A DNA stretch of 64,000 bases, taken from assembly GCA_050330635.1 (NCBI GenBank), contig JBHJNQ010000037.1, positions 1 to 64,000 of the forward strand, given 5' to 3'. The stretch is from CADEDH01 sp050330635 (GTDB taxonomy: Bacteria; Actinomycetota; Acidimicrobiia; Acidimicrobiales; SZUA-35). A program made the position numbers and the translations under genes. Every line of letters begins with the position of its first letter. Positions within the stretch are counted from its first letter, which is position 1. Positions 50,148-59,899 of the stretch are shown here, in pieces. The notes under the pieces are model-generated. The model did not search any database. It saw only the letters and a list, made by a program, of their open reading frames with translations, and had not been told where the DNA came from.

Positions 50148-51632
50148 ATGCCGGCCGACTACGCTCGGGCGGTCATGGACAGAGGTTTGACCAGGGCCGC
50201 CGAGCGGTTCGTCGACCGGGTCGGCCGCGCCCTCCGCACCGCCGCCGCCGGCACATCGGTAGCCCCCAGCGACCTCGACCGCGACACCGTCCTCGAGGCC
50301 CTCAACCTCACCCTGGCCTTCGTCGACAGCGACGACCGCCACACCGAGGACGAGCTGTGGGCCGTGATCGCCGCCTTCTCCCACCACGGTGTCCTCCCTG
50401 GCGAGGCAACCCCCCAGGCCCTGCGCGACAACGATCTGGTGGCCGGGCGCAAGGCCTGGTTGGGCAAAACGTCCGACCTGTTCGAGACCCTCCGCCACGC
50501 CGACCAGGTCCGGGGCACGACCCACGCCCGCGTCTACTACGACGAGGCCATGACCCTGGCCCACATGGTGGCCTCCCTCGACCGCTACCCGTCGGACGAG
50601 GAGCTGCACGCCATCATCGAGTTCCAACGACTCCTGCTGGCCGCCCTCCCCACCGGCCGGCCCCGGCCCCCGGTCGACGGGATGCCGGCGGGTGTTGCCG
50701 AAGGGACGGAGGTGGCGGCGTCGGAACCGGTAGCGGCCGAACCCGAACCAGAGCCGCTCGAGCCGCCGGAACCACTCGACGACCTCCTGGCCGAGCTCGA
50801 CACCCTCATCGGGCTCGACGCCGTGAAGGAGGAGGTGCGCCTGCTCAGCGCCCTGCTGCGGGTCCAGCGCCTGCGGGAGCAGCGCGGCCTACCGGTCGTC
50901 GACAAGAACATGCACCTGATCTTCAGCGGCAACCCCGGTACGGGCAAGACGACCGTGGCCCGACTCCTGGCCCGCATCTACCGCAGCCTCGGGGTCGTGG
51001 ACAAGGGCCACCTGACCGAGACCGACCGCAGCGGCCTGGTCGCCGGCTTCGTCGGCCAGACCGCCACGAAGGTGACCGAGGTCTTCGATCGGGCCGACGG
51101 TGGGGTGCTGCTCATCGACGAGGCCTACTCGCTGACCCGGGGTGGCGAGCGTGACTTCGGGCGGGAGGCGATCGACGCCGTGGTCAAGAACGTCGAGGAC
51201 CGGCGGGACACCATGGTCGTGATCCTCGCCGGCTACCCCCGGGAGATGGCGGAGCTCGTCGCCACCAACCCCGGGTTCCAGAGCCGGTTCCCCAAGACGA
51301 TCCACTTCCCCGACTACTCCGACGGCGAGCTGGTGCAGATCCTCGACCTCCTCACCGAAAAGGGCACCTACCACCTGACCGCCGACGCCCGGGAGGCCGC
51401 CGCGGTCTGGTTCGGGGCCCATCCCCGGGGCCACGGGTTCGGCAACGGCCGGCTGGCCCGCAACCTGTTCGAGGCTGCGGTGTCCCGCCACGCCACCCGC
51501 CTCGTCGAGGTCACCGACCCGACCGACGAGCAGCTCACCACCCTCGAAGCGGTCGACGTGGCCGCCGTGCCCGTCGCCGAGGAGGACGCCCCCCGGCCGG
51601 CGACGCCGACGGACGGGCCGAGTAGCGGGTAG
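50148..51632 (+). CDS. CbbX/SpoVK-type AAA+ ATPase with helical N-terminal domain
   Basis: A 494-residue protein. Residues 1-180 form an alpha-helical domain rich in charged residues, followed by an acidic/Pro linker. The AAA+ domain of CbbX/SpoVK/EccA kind begins LDTLIGLDAVKEEVRLLSALLRVQRLR. It has Walker A FSGNPGTGKTTVARLL, Walker B GGVLLIDEAYSL and the pore-loop-like GFVGQTATK. These motors remodel protein complexes; the substrate here is unknown. Start is ATG 50148. Confidence 0.88.
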   Translation: MPADYARAVMDRGLTRAAERFVDRVGRALRTAAAGTSVAPSDLDRDTVLEALNLTLAFVDSDDRHTEDELWAVIAAFSHHGVLPGEATPQALRDNDLVAGRKAWLGKTSDLFETLRHADQVRGTTHARVYYDEAMTLAHMVASLDRYPSDEELHAIIEFQRLLLAALPTGRPRPPVDGMPAGVAEGTEVAASEPVAAEPEPEPLEPPEPLDDLLAELDTLIGLDAVKEEVRLLSALLRVQRLREQRGLPVVDKNMHLIFSGNPGTGKTTVARLLARIYRSLGVVDKGHLTETDRSGLVAGFVGQTATKVTEVFDRADGGVLLIDEAYSLTRGGERDFGREAIDAVVKNVEDRRDTMVVILAGYPREMAELVATNPGFQSRFPKTIHFPDYSDGELVQILDLLTEKGTYHLTADAREAAAVWFGAHPRGHGFGNGRLARNLFEAAVSRHATRLVEVTDPTDEQLTTLEAVDVAAVPVAEEDAPRPATPTDGPSSG

Positions 51633-51657
51633 GGGGCGACGTTCGGGCCGGCCCGGC

Positions 51658-53238
51658 TCAGGGCGTGGTGGCGGGATCCTCGGAACGGTGGCGGAGGCGG
51701 CGGACCCGGTCGACGACCTGGTCGAGCACCTGGCGCACCTCGCCGACGCCGACGAGCTGGGCCGCCGCCACATAGACGACGGCCCCGATGACCGAACCGG
51801 CGCCCAGGCGGATGAGGGACGGGAGGCCAGCCTCGTCGAGGCCGACGGACACCCCGAAGGTGGCGAGGCCGCAGCCGACGGCCACCACCAGGACCCGCAG
51901 GGCGAACAGGATCATGTCCATGGCATCGACGCGGGACACCAGCACGTGCCAGGCCAGGCCGACGCAGACCGTGTAGAGGATCACGCCGAACGTGCTCCCG
52001 GCTGCCACCCCGGCGGCGCCGTTGCGATTCACCAGGAACCATAGGATCGGCACCAGGACGACCGTCACCGCCGACCCGATGAGCACCGGCGTCCACATCC
52101 GCTGCAGGGCGTAGAACCCGCGGGTGTAGACCTGGTGGGCCGGCCAGAACGGGATCGAGACGCAGTAGAACAGCAGCAGACTGGCGAGGGCCGTCGTGTT
52201 GTCGCTCGTGACCTCGCCGTAGCCGTAGGCCAGCGTCACGATCGGCACCGTCAGCCCACCGACGATCCCCGCGGCCAGACCACCGACGGCGACTGAGTTG
52301 CGCACCGACCGCAGCAGGGTCGAGCCCATCTCGGCGATCCGCCCCTCGGCGGCGAGCCCGGCCAGGAACGGGTAGGCGGCGACACCGGCGGCCTGGGCGA
52401 TGACGCCGACCGGCAGCATGTTGAGGGTCCGGGCCGATGCCAGCGCCGCCGCTCCGTCCTCCCCGGCGTACTGGCCGAACAACCGGGGCCATTGCTCGTC
52501 GAGGGCGACGGCGGAGATGCCCAGCATCAACGGCAGGGCCAAGGTGAAGTATTCCTTCACGGCCGGGTGGCGCCATGGGGTACTGGGGATCAGCCGATAG
52601 CCCAGCCGATGGGCCCCCAGCGCCTGGAGGCCGAAGTTGCCGACGGCGGCACCGACGAGACCGCCCCACAGGAACGCCTCGGGGCTGGGATCGCCGAGGG
52701 CCCAACCGACGAGTCCACCACCGATGATTCCGAGGTTGTAGACCAGCGGGGCGAGACTGGGGAGCGTGAAGCGTCGTTTGGCGTACTGGGCCGCCATCAA
52801 CAGGATGCCCGTGCCGAAGAAGACCTGGGAGGCGAGCGCGATGCGGGTCAACGAGGTGAGCCGGGCCTGGTCCTCCACCTCCGGGAACACGGTCGCCACG
52901 ATCCACCCCGCCCCCACGATCGTCACTCCAGCCAGCACGACGAACGCCAGACCGACGATGCGGAACACGGCGGTGAACGTCCGCATCGTCTCGTCGTCGT
53001 CGCCGACAACCAGGTGACGGCTGAGGAGAGGAACCAGCGTTATCGACAGGTAGCCGCCGGCGAGGAGGAACGTCAAGAAGTCGGGGATGGTGAAGGCGGT
53101 GATGTAGAGCGACGACTCCCGCCCGATGCCGAGGAGGGCGAGAATGGCGGCGTTGCGAACCCAGCCCAGCACTCGCGACAACAGGATCCCGGCGGAGACG
53201 ACGAGCGCTGCCTTCCCGATGGTGGACGAGCCGCTCAT
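51658..53238 (-). CDS. murJ: Lipid II flippase MurJ
   Basis: A 526-residue MOP-family flippase with 14 predicted membrane helices that moves lipid II across the membrane for peptidoglycan synthesis. Family features are GILLSRVLGWVRNAAILALLG near the start, TAFTIPDFLTFLLAGGYLSITLVPLLSR, and YTRGFYALQRMWTPVLIGSAVTV. Unlike many actinobacterial relatives it lacks a large C-terminal kinase-like extension. It is divergent from pspA, with 62 bases between starts. Confidence 0.92.
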   Translation of the reverse strand: MSGSSTIGKAALVVSAGILLSRVLGWVRNAAILALLGIGRESSLYITAFTIPDFLTFLLAGGYLSITLVPLLSRHLVVGDDDETMRTFTAVFRIVGLAFVVLAGVTIVGAGWIVATVFPEVEDQARLTSLTRIALASQVFFGTGILLMAAQYAKRRFTLPSLAPLVYNLGIIGGGLVGWALGDPSPEAFLWGGLVGAAVGNFGLQALGAHRLGYRLIPSTPWRHPAVKEYFTLALPLMLGISAVALDEQWPRLFGQYAGEDGAAALASARTLNMLPVGVIAQAAGVAAYPFLAGLAAEGRIAEMGSTLLRSVRNSVAVGGLAAGIVGGLTVPIVTLAYGYGEVTSDNTTALASLLLFYCVSIPFWPAHQVYTRGFYALQRMWTPVLIGSAVTVVLVPILWFLVNRNGAAGVAAGSTFGVILYTVCVGLAWHVLVSRVDAMDMILFALRVLVVAVGCGLATFGVSVGLDEAGLPSLIRLGAGSVIGAVVYVAAAQLVGVGEVRQVLDQVVDRVRRLRHRSEDPATTP

Positions 53239-53300
53239 CCCCGCCGAGGCTAGCCTCCGATGCCTCCCGAGCGGGGGCGTCGCCAGCTAGCATCGTCGCC

Positions 53301-54110
53301 ATGATCAAGCTGATTCGGCGATGGTGGAACTACATGGTGGCCAAGGCCACCGGTGACTTCAATACCCGGGCCGATCCCAAGATCCAGTTGGAGCAGGCGA
53401 TCCAGGAGGCGCACGAGCAGCACCGCCAGCTCAAGGAGCAGGCGGCCAACGTGATCGCCAACCAGAAGCAGACCGAGATCCGCCTCAACCGTGCGATGGA
53501 GGAGTACGAGAAGGTGGCGGCCAACGCCCGGCAGGCGGTGATGATGGCCGACGACGCCCAGAAGAAGGGCGACCAGGAGAAGCTGTCGCAGTACACGACG
53601 GCGGCCGAGGCCTTCGCCAACCGCATGATCGGGATCGAGCGTGAGGTCCAAGACCTCAAGTCGCTCCACCTCCAGGCCTCCCAAGCGGCCGAGCAGGCGA
53701 AGTCGGCCGTCAACCAGAACTCGGCCCGGCTCCAGCAGAAGCTGTCGGAGCGGCAGAAGCTCATGTCGCAGCTCGATCAGGCCAAGATGCAGGAGCAGCT
53801 CAACAAGGCCATGAGCTCGCTGTCGGAGAAGGTGGGCGAGGAGGTCCCCTCGTTCGAGGAGATCCGGGAGAAGGTCGAATCCCGCTATGCCAAGGCCCGC
53901 GGTGCCGCCGAGTTGACCGAGTCCTCCATCGAAGGGCGGATGCTCGAGGTCGAACAGGCGTCGCTCAACGTCGAGGCCCAGTCCCGGCTCAGCGAGATCC
54001 GGGCCCAGCTCGGGCTCGAGGCCCCGGCCGACACCAGCGCGCCGGCCGTCAGCGACACGATCAGCGAGCCGGCGGTGGCCCAAGCCGAGGGCGAGGGCAC
54101 CACGGCCTGA
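53301..54110 (+). CDS. pspA: PspA/IM30 family protein
   Basis: A 269-residue coiled-coil protein of the PspA/IM30 (ESCRT-III-like) family that coats stressed membranes. The N-terminal amphipathic helix is IKLIRRWWNYMVAKATGDFNTRADPKIQLEQAIQEA, followed by long heptad helices to about residue 220. The last 45 residues are Ala/Pro/Glu-rich and disordered. Single gene, divergent from murJ and convergent with proB. Confidence 0.92.
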   Translation: MIKLIRRWWNYMVAKATGDFNTRADPKIQLEQAIQEAHEQHRQLKEQAANVIANQKQTEIRLNRAMEEYEKVAANARQAVMMADDAQKKGDQEKLSQYTTAAEAFANRMIGIEREVQDLKSLHLQASQAAEQAKSAVNQNSARLQQKLSERQKLMSQLDQAKMQEQLNKAMSSLSEKVGEEVPSFEEIREKVESRYAKARGAAELTESSIEGRMLEVEQASLNVEAQSRLSEIRAQLGLEAPADTSAPAVSDTISEPAVAQAEGEGTTA

Positions 54111-54137
54111 CCGGCACGGCCTGACCGGCACGGCGTG

Positions 54138-55235
54138 TCAGGTGGGGAGGACGATGAGGTCGTCGCGGTGGACGACCTCGTCCACCAGGTCCTCGGGGAG
54201 CTCTGCGGTGCGCTTGCCGGCGTGAGCGACGAGGTCGTCGCTCCCCCACCGGGTGAGGCCCTTGGCGAACACCTCGCCGTGGCCGTCGGCGATCTCCACC
54301 GCGTCGTCGGGCCCGAAGGCACCGTCGACCGTCTTGACCCCGGCCGCCAGCAGTGATCGCTGGCGCTCCTCGAGGGCCGTGCGGGCCCCGTCGTCGACCA
54401 CGATCCGCCCCGACGACGGAAGAGCGAAGGCAATCCACAGCTTGCGGGCGGGGAGCCGGGTCTGGCGGCGGCGGAACACGGTGCCGACGCCCACGATCCC
54501 GTTGACGGCGTCGGCCAGCACGTCGGGGCGGTCGGAGCTGGCGATGATGGTCTCGACCCCCGACCAGGTGGCGATCTTGGCCGCCGCCAGTTTCGACGCC
54601 ATCCCACCCCGGCTGGCCGACGAGCCCGGCCCCCCGGCCATGGCCTCGAAGCGCTGGTCGAACTCGACGATCTCCTCGATGAGCGACGCCGACTCGTCGA
54701 TCCGGGGATCGGCCGTGAACAGACCGGGGGTGTCGGTGAGCAGCACCAGCCGCTCGGCGTCGATCAGGTGGGCCACGAGGGCAGCCAGACGGTCGTTGTC
54801 TCCGAACCGGATCTCGTCGTCGGCCACCGCGTCGTTCTCGTTGATGACCGGCACCGCTCCCCGTTCGAGGAGGGCCTGGATGGTGCCCCGGCTCTTCAGG
54901 TACCGGTTGCGGTACCAGAAGTCGGTGGGGGCCAGCAGCACCTGCCCGGCCACGAGGCCCTCGGCGGCCAGGGCGTCGCGATAGGTGGCCATCAGGGTGA
55001 TCTGGCCGACGGCCGAGGCGGCCCGTAGGAGGTTGGTGTCGCGGGGGCGGACCCCGGTGGCGAAGCCGAGCGGGGCGAGGCCGGCGGCCACGGCGGCCGA
55101 GGTCACGATCACGACCCGCCGGCCGCGACGGCGCAGGGCGGCCACCTCGGCCGCCAGCTTGGTCACGGCGGCCGGGTTGACCGCCCCGTGGACGTCGGTC
55201 AACGATGACGTCCCGATCTTGACGACGATGGTCAC
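54138..55235 (-). CDS. proB: Glutamate 5-kinase
   Basis: A 365-residue ProB catalysing the first step of proline synthesis. The amino-acid-kinase domain has VVKIGTSSLTD, then VTSAAVAAGLAPLG, PVINENDAVADDEIRFGDNDRLAALVA and LLTDTPGLFTADPR. The substrate loop GPGSSASRGGMASKLAAAKIAT is also present. A C-terminal PUA domain follows from about residue 270. It lies 37 bases downstream of obg in the same operon. Confidence 0.96.
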   Translation of the reverse strand: MTIVVKIGTSSLTDVHGAVNPAAVTKLAAEVAALRRRGRRVVIVTSAAVAAGLAPLGFATGVRPRDTNLLRAASAVGQITLMATYRDALAAEGLVAGQVLLAPTDFWYRNRYLKSRGTIQALLERGAVPVINENDAVADDEIRFGDNDRLAALVAHLIDAERLVLLTDTPGLFTADPRIDESASLIEEIVEFDQRFEAMAGGPGSSASRGGMASKLAAAKIATWSGVETIIASSDRPDVLADAVNGIVGVGTVFRRRQTRLPARKLWIAFALPSSGRIVVDDGARTALEERQRSLLAAGVKTVDGAFGPDDAVEIADGHGEVFAKGLTRWGSDDLVAHAGKRTAELPEDLVDEVVHRDDLIVLPT

Positions 55236-55272
55236 CGGCTGCTCCCCCCCACGACGACGTCGGTCCCGACGG

Positions 55273-56532
55273 TCACAGGTCGTCCTCGTAGTCGAAGGCG
55301 AAGTCGCCGATGCGGACCTCGTCGCCGTCGGCGACTCCGGCCCGCCGGAGCGCCTTGTCGACGCCGAGGCGGTCGAGGCGGCTGCGGGCGAAGTCGAGGG
55401 CTCCGGGGTCGGTCATGTCCGACAGGTTGACGGCCCGCTCGGCCGCCCTGCTCTTCACCCGCCACGCCCCGTCGTCATCGCGGACGATCACGACCCCCTC
55501 GGGTTCCGGTCGGTGGATTACGAAGCTGTCACGGTCGACGTGCTCGTCGGCCCTGGCCCGGCGGACCAGTTCGGCCATGCGCCACGTCAGCTCGTCGATG
55601 CCGTCGGTCGTGATCGACGAGACGGCGAGATCGACCGGTGCCTCGTCGCCCCAGTCGTCCGGGGTGAGCTGATCGGCCTTGCTCCCCACCACCAGGCTGG
55701 GACGTTGCAGGAGCTCCGGGCGGTACGAACCGAGCTCGCGGCGCAGGACCTCGAGCTGCTGGCGGGGGGAGGCGCCGTCGACGGCCGCCAGGTCGATGAG
55801 ATAGACGAGCACGCGTACCCGCTCGGTGTGGCGGAGGAAGCGGTCGCCGAGCCCGTGACCGTCGCTCGCCCCCTCGATCAGGCCCGGCAGGTCGGCCACC
55901 ACGAATTCGTTGTCGTCATCGAGCCGCACCACCCCGAGGTTGGGCTCGAGGGTGGTGAAGGGGTAGTCGGCGATCTTTGGCTTGGCCGCCGAGATGACGG
56001 AGATCAGCGTGCTCTTGCCCGTGCTGGGGAAGCCGACGAGGGCCACGTCGGCCAACAGCTTCAGCTCCAGTCGGTACCACTCGTCGGTTCGCTTCTCGCC
56101 CTGCTCGGCGAAGGCGGGCGCCCGCCGCCGGTTGGCGAGGAAGCGGGCGTTGCCCCGACCACCCCGCCCCCCGGCCGCGGCCAACCAGCGATCCCCGGCG
56201 CGGGCCAGGTCGGCCAGGACCTCGCCGTTCTCGTGATCGTGGACGACGGTGCCCACGGGGACCCGGGCCACGACGTCGTCGCCCCGCTTGCCGTGGCGCC
56301 CGCTCCCCTGGCCATGGGTGCCGCTGGTGGCGATGCGGTGGGGGTGGTCGCGGAAGGCGAGGAGCGACGCCACGTTGCGGTCGGCCTCGAGCCATACCGA
56401 TCCGCCGTCGCCACCGTCGCCACCGTCGGGACCGCCGAAGGGGACGTGCGCCTCGCGCCGGAACGACACGGCGCCAGCGCCGCCGTCGCCCCCTCGGGCA
56501 CTGAAGTTGCACTCGTCCACGAAACTCGACAC
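55273..56532 (-). CDS. obg: GTPase Obg/CgtA
   Basis: A 419-residue Obg GTPase involved in 50S assembly and stress control. The Gly-rich Obg domain begins SSFVDECNFSARGGDGGAGAVSFRREAHVP. The G domain has GFPSTGKSTLIS (G1), ADLPGLIEGASDG (G3) and VVGSKADQL (G4, with S in place of N). A short OCT domain ends the protein (VGVADGDEVRIGDFAFDYEDDL-like tail). The correct start is GTG 56532; the frame is open further upstream but is not conserved. Confidence 0.95.
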   Translation of the reverse strand: MSSFVDECNFSARGGDGGAGAVSFRREAHVPFGGPDGGDGGDGGSVWLEADRNVASLLAFRDHPHRIATSGTHGQGSGRHGKRGDDVVARVPVGTVVHDHENGEVLADLARAGDRWLAAAGGRGGRGNARFLANRRRAPAFAEQGEKRTDEWYRLELKLLADVALVGFPSTGKSTLISVISAAKPKIADYPFTTLEPNLGVVRLDDDNEFVVADLPGLIEGASDGHGLGDRFLRHTERVRVLVYLIDLAAVDGASPRQQLEVLRRELGSYRPELLQRPSLVVGSKADQLTPDDWGDEAPVDLAVSSITTDGIDELTWRMAELVRRARADEHVDRDSFVIHRPEPEGVVIVRDDDGAWRVKSRAAERAVNLSDMTDPGALDFARSRLDRLGVDKALRRAGVADGDEVRIGDFAFDYEDDL

Positions 56533-56563
56533 CTGAACCAGGATACGGCCCCGGCGTCGAGCG

Positions 56564-58165
56564 TCATTCGACGAGGTGGACCGGTCCCCCGACGACCCGC
56601 ACCCCCCACGTCGTCCGGTCGGTGACCGTACCCGTGCTGTTGGGGGTGTAACGGACTCGCCACCAACAGTTGCCGCCGCAGCTGTAGCCGGCGGGCAGGT
56701 CGACGGTGGCGACGACCCACTGGCCCTGGAACCGGTTGCCGGTGACGTCGAGGCAGGGCACACCGCTGCAGTCGTCGTCGGGGCCGTTGGCCGTCTCGGG
56801 CCAGTAGGCGTGGCCGCAGATGCCGCCGACCGTGCAGTTCGCCAGCCGTTGCTCGAAGGAGACGACGGTGCCGGCCGGGTCGAGGAACTTGATGTTGTTC
56901 ATGCCCTCGCCGGGATCGAACAGGGTGATCTCGAGGGACTTACCGGCGTGGACCTCGTCGACCTCGGCCAGGAAGAACTCGGCCGGCATCCCGGCCATGG
57001 CCCCTCCACCGAAGTTGGGGCGGTAGACCGAGAGCCACTCGAGGGCGTACAGGTCGGGACAGGCGGGATCGGTCATCGACGAGCAGAGCTGGGTGTCGCC
57101 GGAGGGGCGGGCCCGCAGGGCGAAGTTGTTGAGCGACCGCTCGGCGACGTCCGACCGGACGTTGGCCTGGATGTACCAGCGGCCCTCGTTGGCGGCGCCG
57201 GCCGGGATGTTGTAGATCGTGTACCACCGGCCGCCACCGACGCTGACCCCTCCGGTGCAGGCGTTCGTGGGAAACAGGGTGTCGACCACCGGGGTCTGGA
57301 CCAGGTTGTCGGCGTGATTGAGGAGGGTGTTGTCGTTGGCGTAGACGCGGAAGTTGAGGCGGGGACCGGTGGCCGAGGCATCGGAGGCGCTGTAGAGGGT
57401 GTCGCTCGTGTCGGCGTCGTTGCACAGGCCGGGCTCCAGGACCTCGAGGTTGACCTGGCCGGCCCCGGGGGGCACGTCCACGACGAAGATGTAGCCGTCG
57501 CTGTCGAACGTGGGGTTGACCCCCAGGTTGGCTGAGTTGCAGGCGTCCCAGAAATTGCCGCCGGCCTGGACCGCCCCGTAGAAGCTGACCGAGATCGGGT
57601 CGCCCTGCTGGTGGTCCTGGCATCGGCCATTGAGGCTGAGCCAGACCCCGTCCGGTGGGATGCCGAGCTCGTCGACGGACAGGTTACCGGTCCCGAGGCC
57701 ATTGCTCGGGTTGCCCATGCGGACCGCCTGGGTCACGGCGCCGATGGCTCGGCGCTCGATGTCGATGTCGTCGAGGACGACCGACCCGAAGTAGGAGGGG
57801 GTGGTGCTCACGATGTCGACCCGCAACTTGCCGTCGGTCTCGCTGACGGTGATGTCGGCGTTGGCGACGCCCCCGTTGGCGGCCACCCACGCCGGATCCC
57901 GGAACCCGTTGCGGGCGGCGACGTCGAGGGCGACGGTGGTGGCCATCGACTGGTCGGGGAGCCACACGGTGCCGGCCAGCGCCGCAGCGTCGGCCGCCTT
58001 CTGGGCCTGGTCGGCCCTGATGTACCAGGCCCCGACGTCGGTGGCGAGGGCGGCGAAGATCATGAGGGGGATCAACAGCATGGCGGTCATCGGCAGGACG
58101 TAGCCCCCTTCGTCCCGCCCGTCGACCGTCGTCCGTCGTCCGGTTTCGCTGTGAGGACCCATCAT
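56564..58165 (-). CDS. TadG-like secreted/pilus-associated protein
   Basis: A 533-residue protein. A cytoplasmic start is followed by a Tad-type N-terminal helix (EGGYVLPMTAMLLIPLMIFAALATDVGAWYIRADQAQKAADAAALAG), the signature of TadG/Flp pilus assembly proteins. The remaining ~470 residues are extracytoplasmic with many cysteines, probably disulfide-bonded. ATG 58165 overlaps the upstream TGA (ATGATG). It is the last of three coupled Tad-like genes lying between rpmA and obg. Confidence 0.82.
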   Translation of the reverse strand: MMGPHSETGRRTTVDGRDEGGYVLPMTAMLLIPLMIFAALATDVGAWYIRADQAQKAADAAALAGTVWLPDQSMATTVALDVAARNGFRDPAWVAANGGVANADITVSETDGKLRVDIVSTTPSYFGSVVLDDIDIERRAIGAVTQAVRMGNPSNGLGTGNLSVDELGIPPDGVWLSLNGRCQDHQQGDPISVSFYGAVQAGGNFWDACNSANLGVNPTFDSDGYIFVVDVPPGAGQVNLEVLEPGLCNDADTSDTLYSASDASATGPRLNFRVYANDNTLLNHADNLVQTPVVDTLFPTNACTGGVSVGGGRWYTIYNIPAGAANEGRWYIQANVRSDVAERSLNNFALRARPSGDTQLCSSMTDPACPDLYALEWLSVYRPNFGGGAMAGMPAEFFLAEVDEVHAGKSLEITLFDPGEGMNNIKFLDPAGTVVSFEQRLANCTVGGICGHAYWPETANGPDDDCSGVPCLDVTGNRFQGQWVVATVDLPAGYSCGGNCWWRVRYTPNSTGTVTDRTTWGVRVVGGPVHLVE

Positions 58166-58827
58166 ACGTTCGGCTCGATTCGCATGACGGTGGTCTCGGT
58201 CATGGCGTGGGTACCTCCGCCGAAGAGCTGGGTCAGGTAGCTGCGGTCGATCTCGATCCGGACGCCGACATAGCTGGCCGTGGCCTGAGCGTCGTCGCGG
58301 TCGGTGACGGGGCACCAGTTGTCGTCGGCGGTGCCGCAGCTGGTCCCGGCGCCCCAGGCCGAGTCCGTGCCGAGGGCGGCGATGTCGGTGGCGTCGTAGA
58401 CGTTGCAGTTGGCCGGTCCGCTGTAGCCGGCGGACGCCGTCTCACACGCCGCTGGCATGGCACCGTTGGCGTCGGCCTCGAACACGACGATCCGGTCGAT
58501 GGTGGCGGTGACGCCGCCGAAGCCGGCCTCGATGGCCCGCAGCGTCTCCCGGTCGGCTTCCGGCGCCGTCCCGAGCTGGCTCGCCACCCTGGCCCCGCTG
58601 CGGGAGGCCTGGGTCAGCACCTGGTGGTCGCTCCAGATCATCCCGATCTCGAACACACCCAGCGCCAGGGTCACGAGGAACAGGGCTACGAGAGCGAACT
58701 CGACGAGGATGGCACCCCGCTCCCCGTCATCGACGGTGGCGGAGGGGGGGGTGCTCGAGGAGGAGCAGGAGGTGGAGCAGGAGGTGGCGGGGACGGTGCC
58801 CCGGGTTGGGCCGGCGGAGTCGTTCAT
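58162..58827 (-). CDS. TadE-like pseudopilin protein
   Basis: A 221-residue protein with a TadE-type segment (DDGERGAILVEFALVALFLVTLALGVFEIGMIWSDHQVLTQASRSGARVAS): a G-A-x-x-V-E-F processing-like start and one helix. An extracytoplasmic domain with paired cysteines follows. ATG 58827 overlaps the preceding stop. A Ser/Cys-rich stretch precedes the helix (TSCSTSCSSSSTP), which is unusual. It resembles its upstream neighbour along its whole length, so the two are paralogues. Confidence 0.85.
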   Translation of the reverse strand: MNDSAGPTRGTVPATSCSTSCSSSSTPPSATVDDGERGAILVEFALVALFLVTLALGVFEIGMIWSDHQVLTQASRSGARVASQLGTAPEADRETLRAIEAGFGGVTATIDRIVVFEADANGAMPAACETASAGYSGPANCNVYDATDIAALGTDSAWGAGTSCGTADDNWCPVTDRDDAQATASYVGVRIEIDRSYLTQLFGGGTHAMTETTVMRIEPNV

Positions 58828-59447
58828 CAGTTGGCGTCCGGTTCCAGGCGCACGATGCGTGTCTCGGAGAGCTGGCGGCCACCACCGAACAACCCGGTGA
58901 TGAACGAGTGGTCCGTCTCGACGTAGACGCCGAGGTAGTCGGTGCCCGTGCTCAGGCTGGTGGCGCGGCCGGAAGGGCACCAGAACCGATCGACGGCGGA
59001 GGCTCCGCACTGCCAGTTGCCGGTGGCGACACCGGTTGCCGGGTCCTCGATCTCGAGGAAGAAGTCGGACGCCGTGTATCGATTGCAGGCCACCGAGGTG
59101 GGCGAGGTGGCGGCGACCGAGTTGGTGAGGCAGGCCGGGGGGACGGCGTCATCGGGGCTCTGTGCCCGGAACACGACGACGACCTCGAGCTCCTGGAGCC
59201 CCATCGCACTGACGCCGTGCTCGATGGACCGGAGAACCAGGTAGTCGGTGTCGGGTGCCCGGCCACCGACGCTGGCCGCCCTCGCTCCCTGTTGGGCCGC
59301 GTTGTTGGTGGTGAGGGAGTTGCGGAACAGGAGCCCGAACTCGAAGATACCGAACAGGAGCAGGAAGAAGACGGGGGTGACGAACGCCGCCTCGATCAGG
59401 GCTGCGCCACGCTCGTGTCTGCGCCCCTCGGCGCGCCGTCGACCCAT
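58827..59447 (-). CDS. TadE-like pseudopilin protein
   Basis: A 206-residue TadE-like protein: RRHERGAALIEAAFVTPVFFLLLFGIFEFGLLFRNSLTTNNAAQQGARAAS, then an extracytoplasmic domain with cysteines and a C-terminal GGGRQLSETRIVRLEPDAN that matches the end of the next protein (GGGTHAMTETTVMRIEPNV). First of the three coupled Tad-like genes. No pilin, TadA ATPase or prepilin peptidase gene is nearby, so these would need machinery encoded elsewhere. Confidence 0.86.
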   Translation of the reverse strand: MGRRRAEGRRHERGAALIEAAFVTPVFFLLLFGIFEFGLLFRNSLTTNNAAQQGARAASVGGRAPDTDYLVLRSIEHGVSAMGLQELEVVVVFRAQSPDDAVPPACLTNSVAATSPTSVACNRYTASDFFLEIEDPATGVATGNWQCGASAVDRFWCPSGRATSLSTGTDYLGVYVETDHSFITGLFGGGRQLSETRIVRLEPDAN

Positions 59448-59646
59448 GGAGGACCTATCGGGCCCGGTCGCTGATCGGTTTAGCAGCTGGGTGAATCAGC
59501 GGCGGACCGTTGGGCCGTCAGGCCCAGGCCACCTGGCCCACGATCGGCCCCACCCCCCGGGGCCAGCCCGGGTCGGCCCCCGACCCGGACGCGCCGAACG
59601 ACCCGAGCGGGGCCCGGGCCGTTCGTGTCCTGCCGAGCTCAGTTCG

Positions 59647-59898
59647 TCAGTCGGTGAGGACGTCGACCAGGCGTCGGCCCTTGCGGAACCCGAACTTCAC
59701 TTTGCCCGGCGCGGTGGCGAACAGGGTGTCGTCGCCACCCCGACCCACGTTGTCGCCGGGATGGAACTTGGTGCCGCGCTGGCGAACGATGATGGCTCCA
59801 GCCTCGAGGCGCTCGCCGTCGAAGGCTTTCACCCCGAGGCGCTTGCTCTCGGAGTCACGGCCATTCCTGGTGGAACCACCACCCTTTGTCTTCGACAT
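59647..59898 (-). CDS. rpmA: 50S ribosomal protein L27
   Basis: An 83-residue L27 at the peptidyl-transferase site of the ribosome. The sequence is typical: SKTKGGGSTRNGRDSESKRLGVK, IIVRQRGTKFHPGDNVGRGGDDTLFA, GKVKFGFRKGRR. It starts directly after the rplU stop. In many genomes obg follows immediately; here about 3 kb of Tad-like genes intervene. Confidence 0.97.
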   Translation of the reverse strand: MSKTKGGGSTRNGRDSESKRLGVKAFDGERLEAGAIIVRQRGTKFHPGDNVGRGGDDTLFATAPGKVKFGFRKGRRLVDVLTD

Positions 59899-59899
59899 C

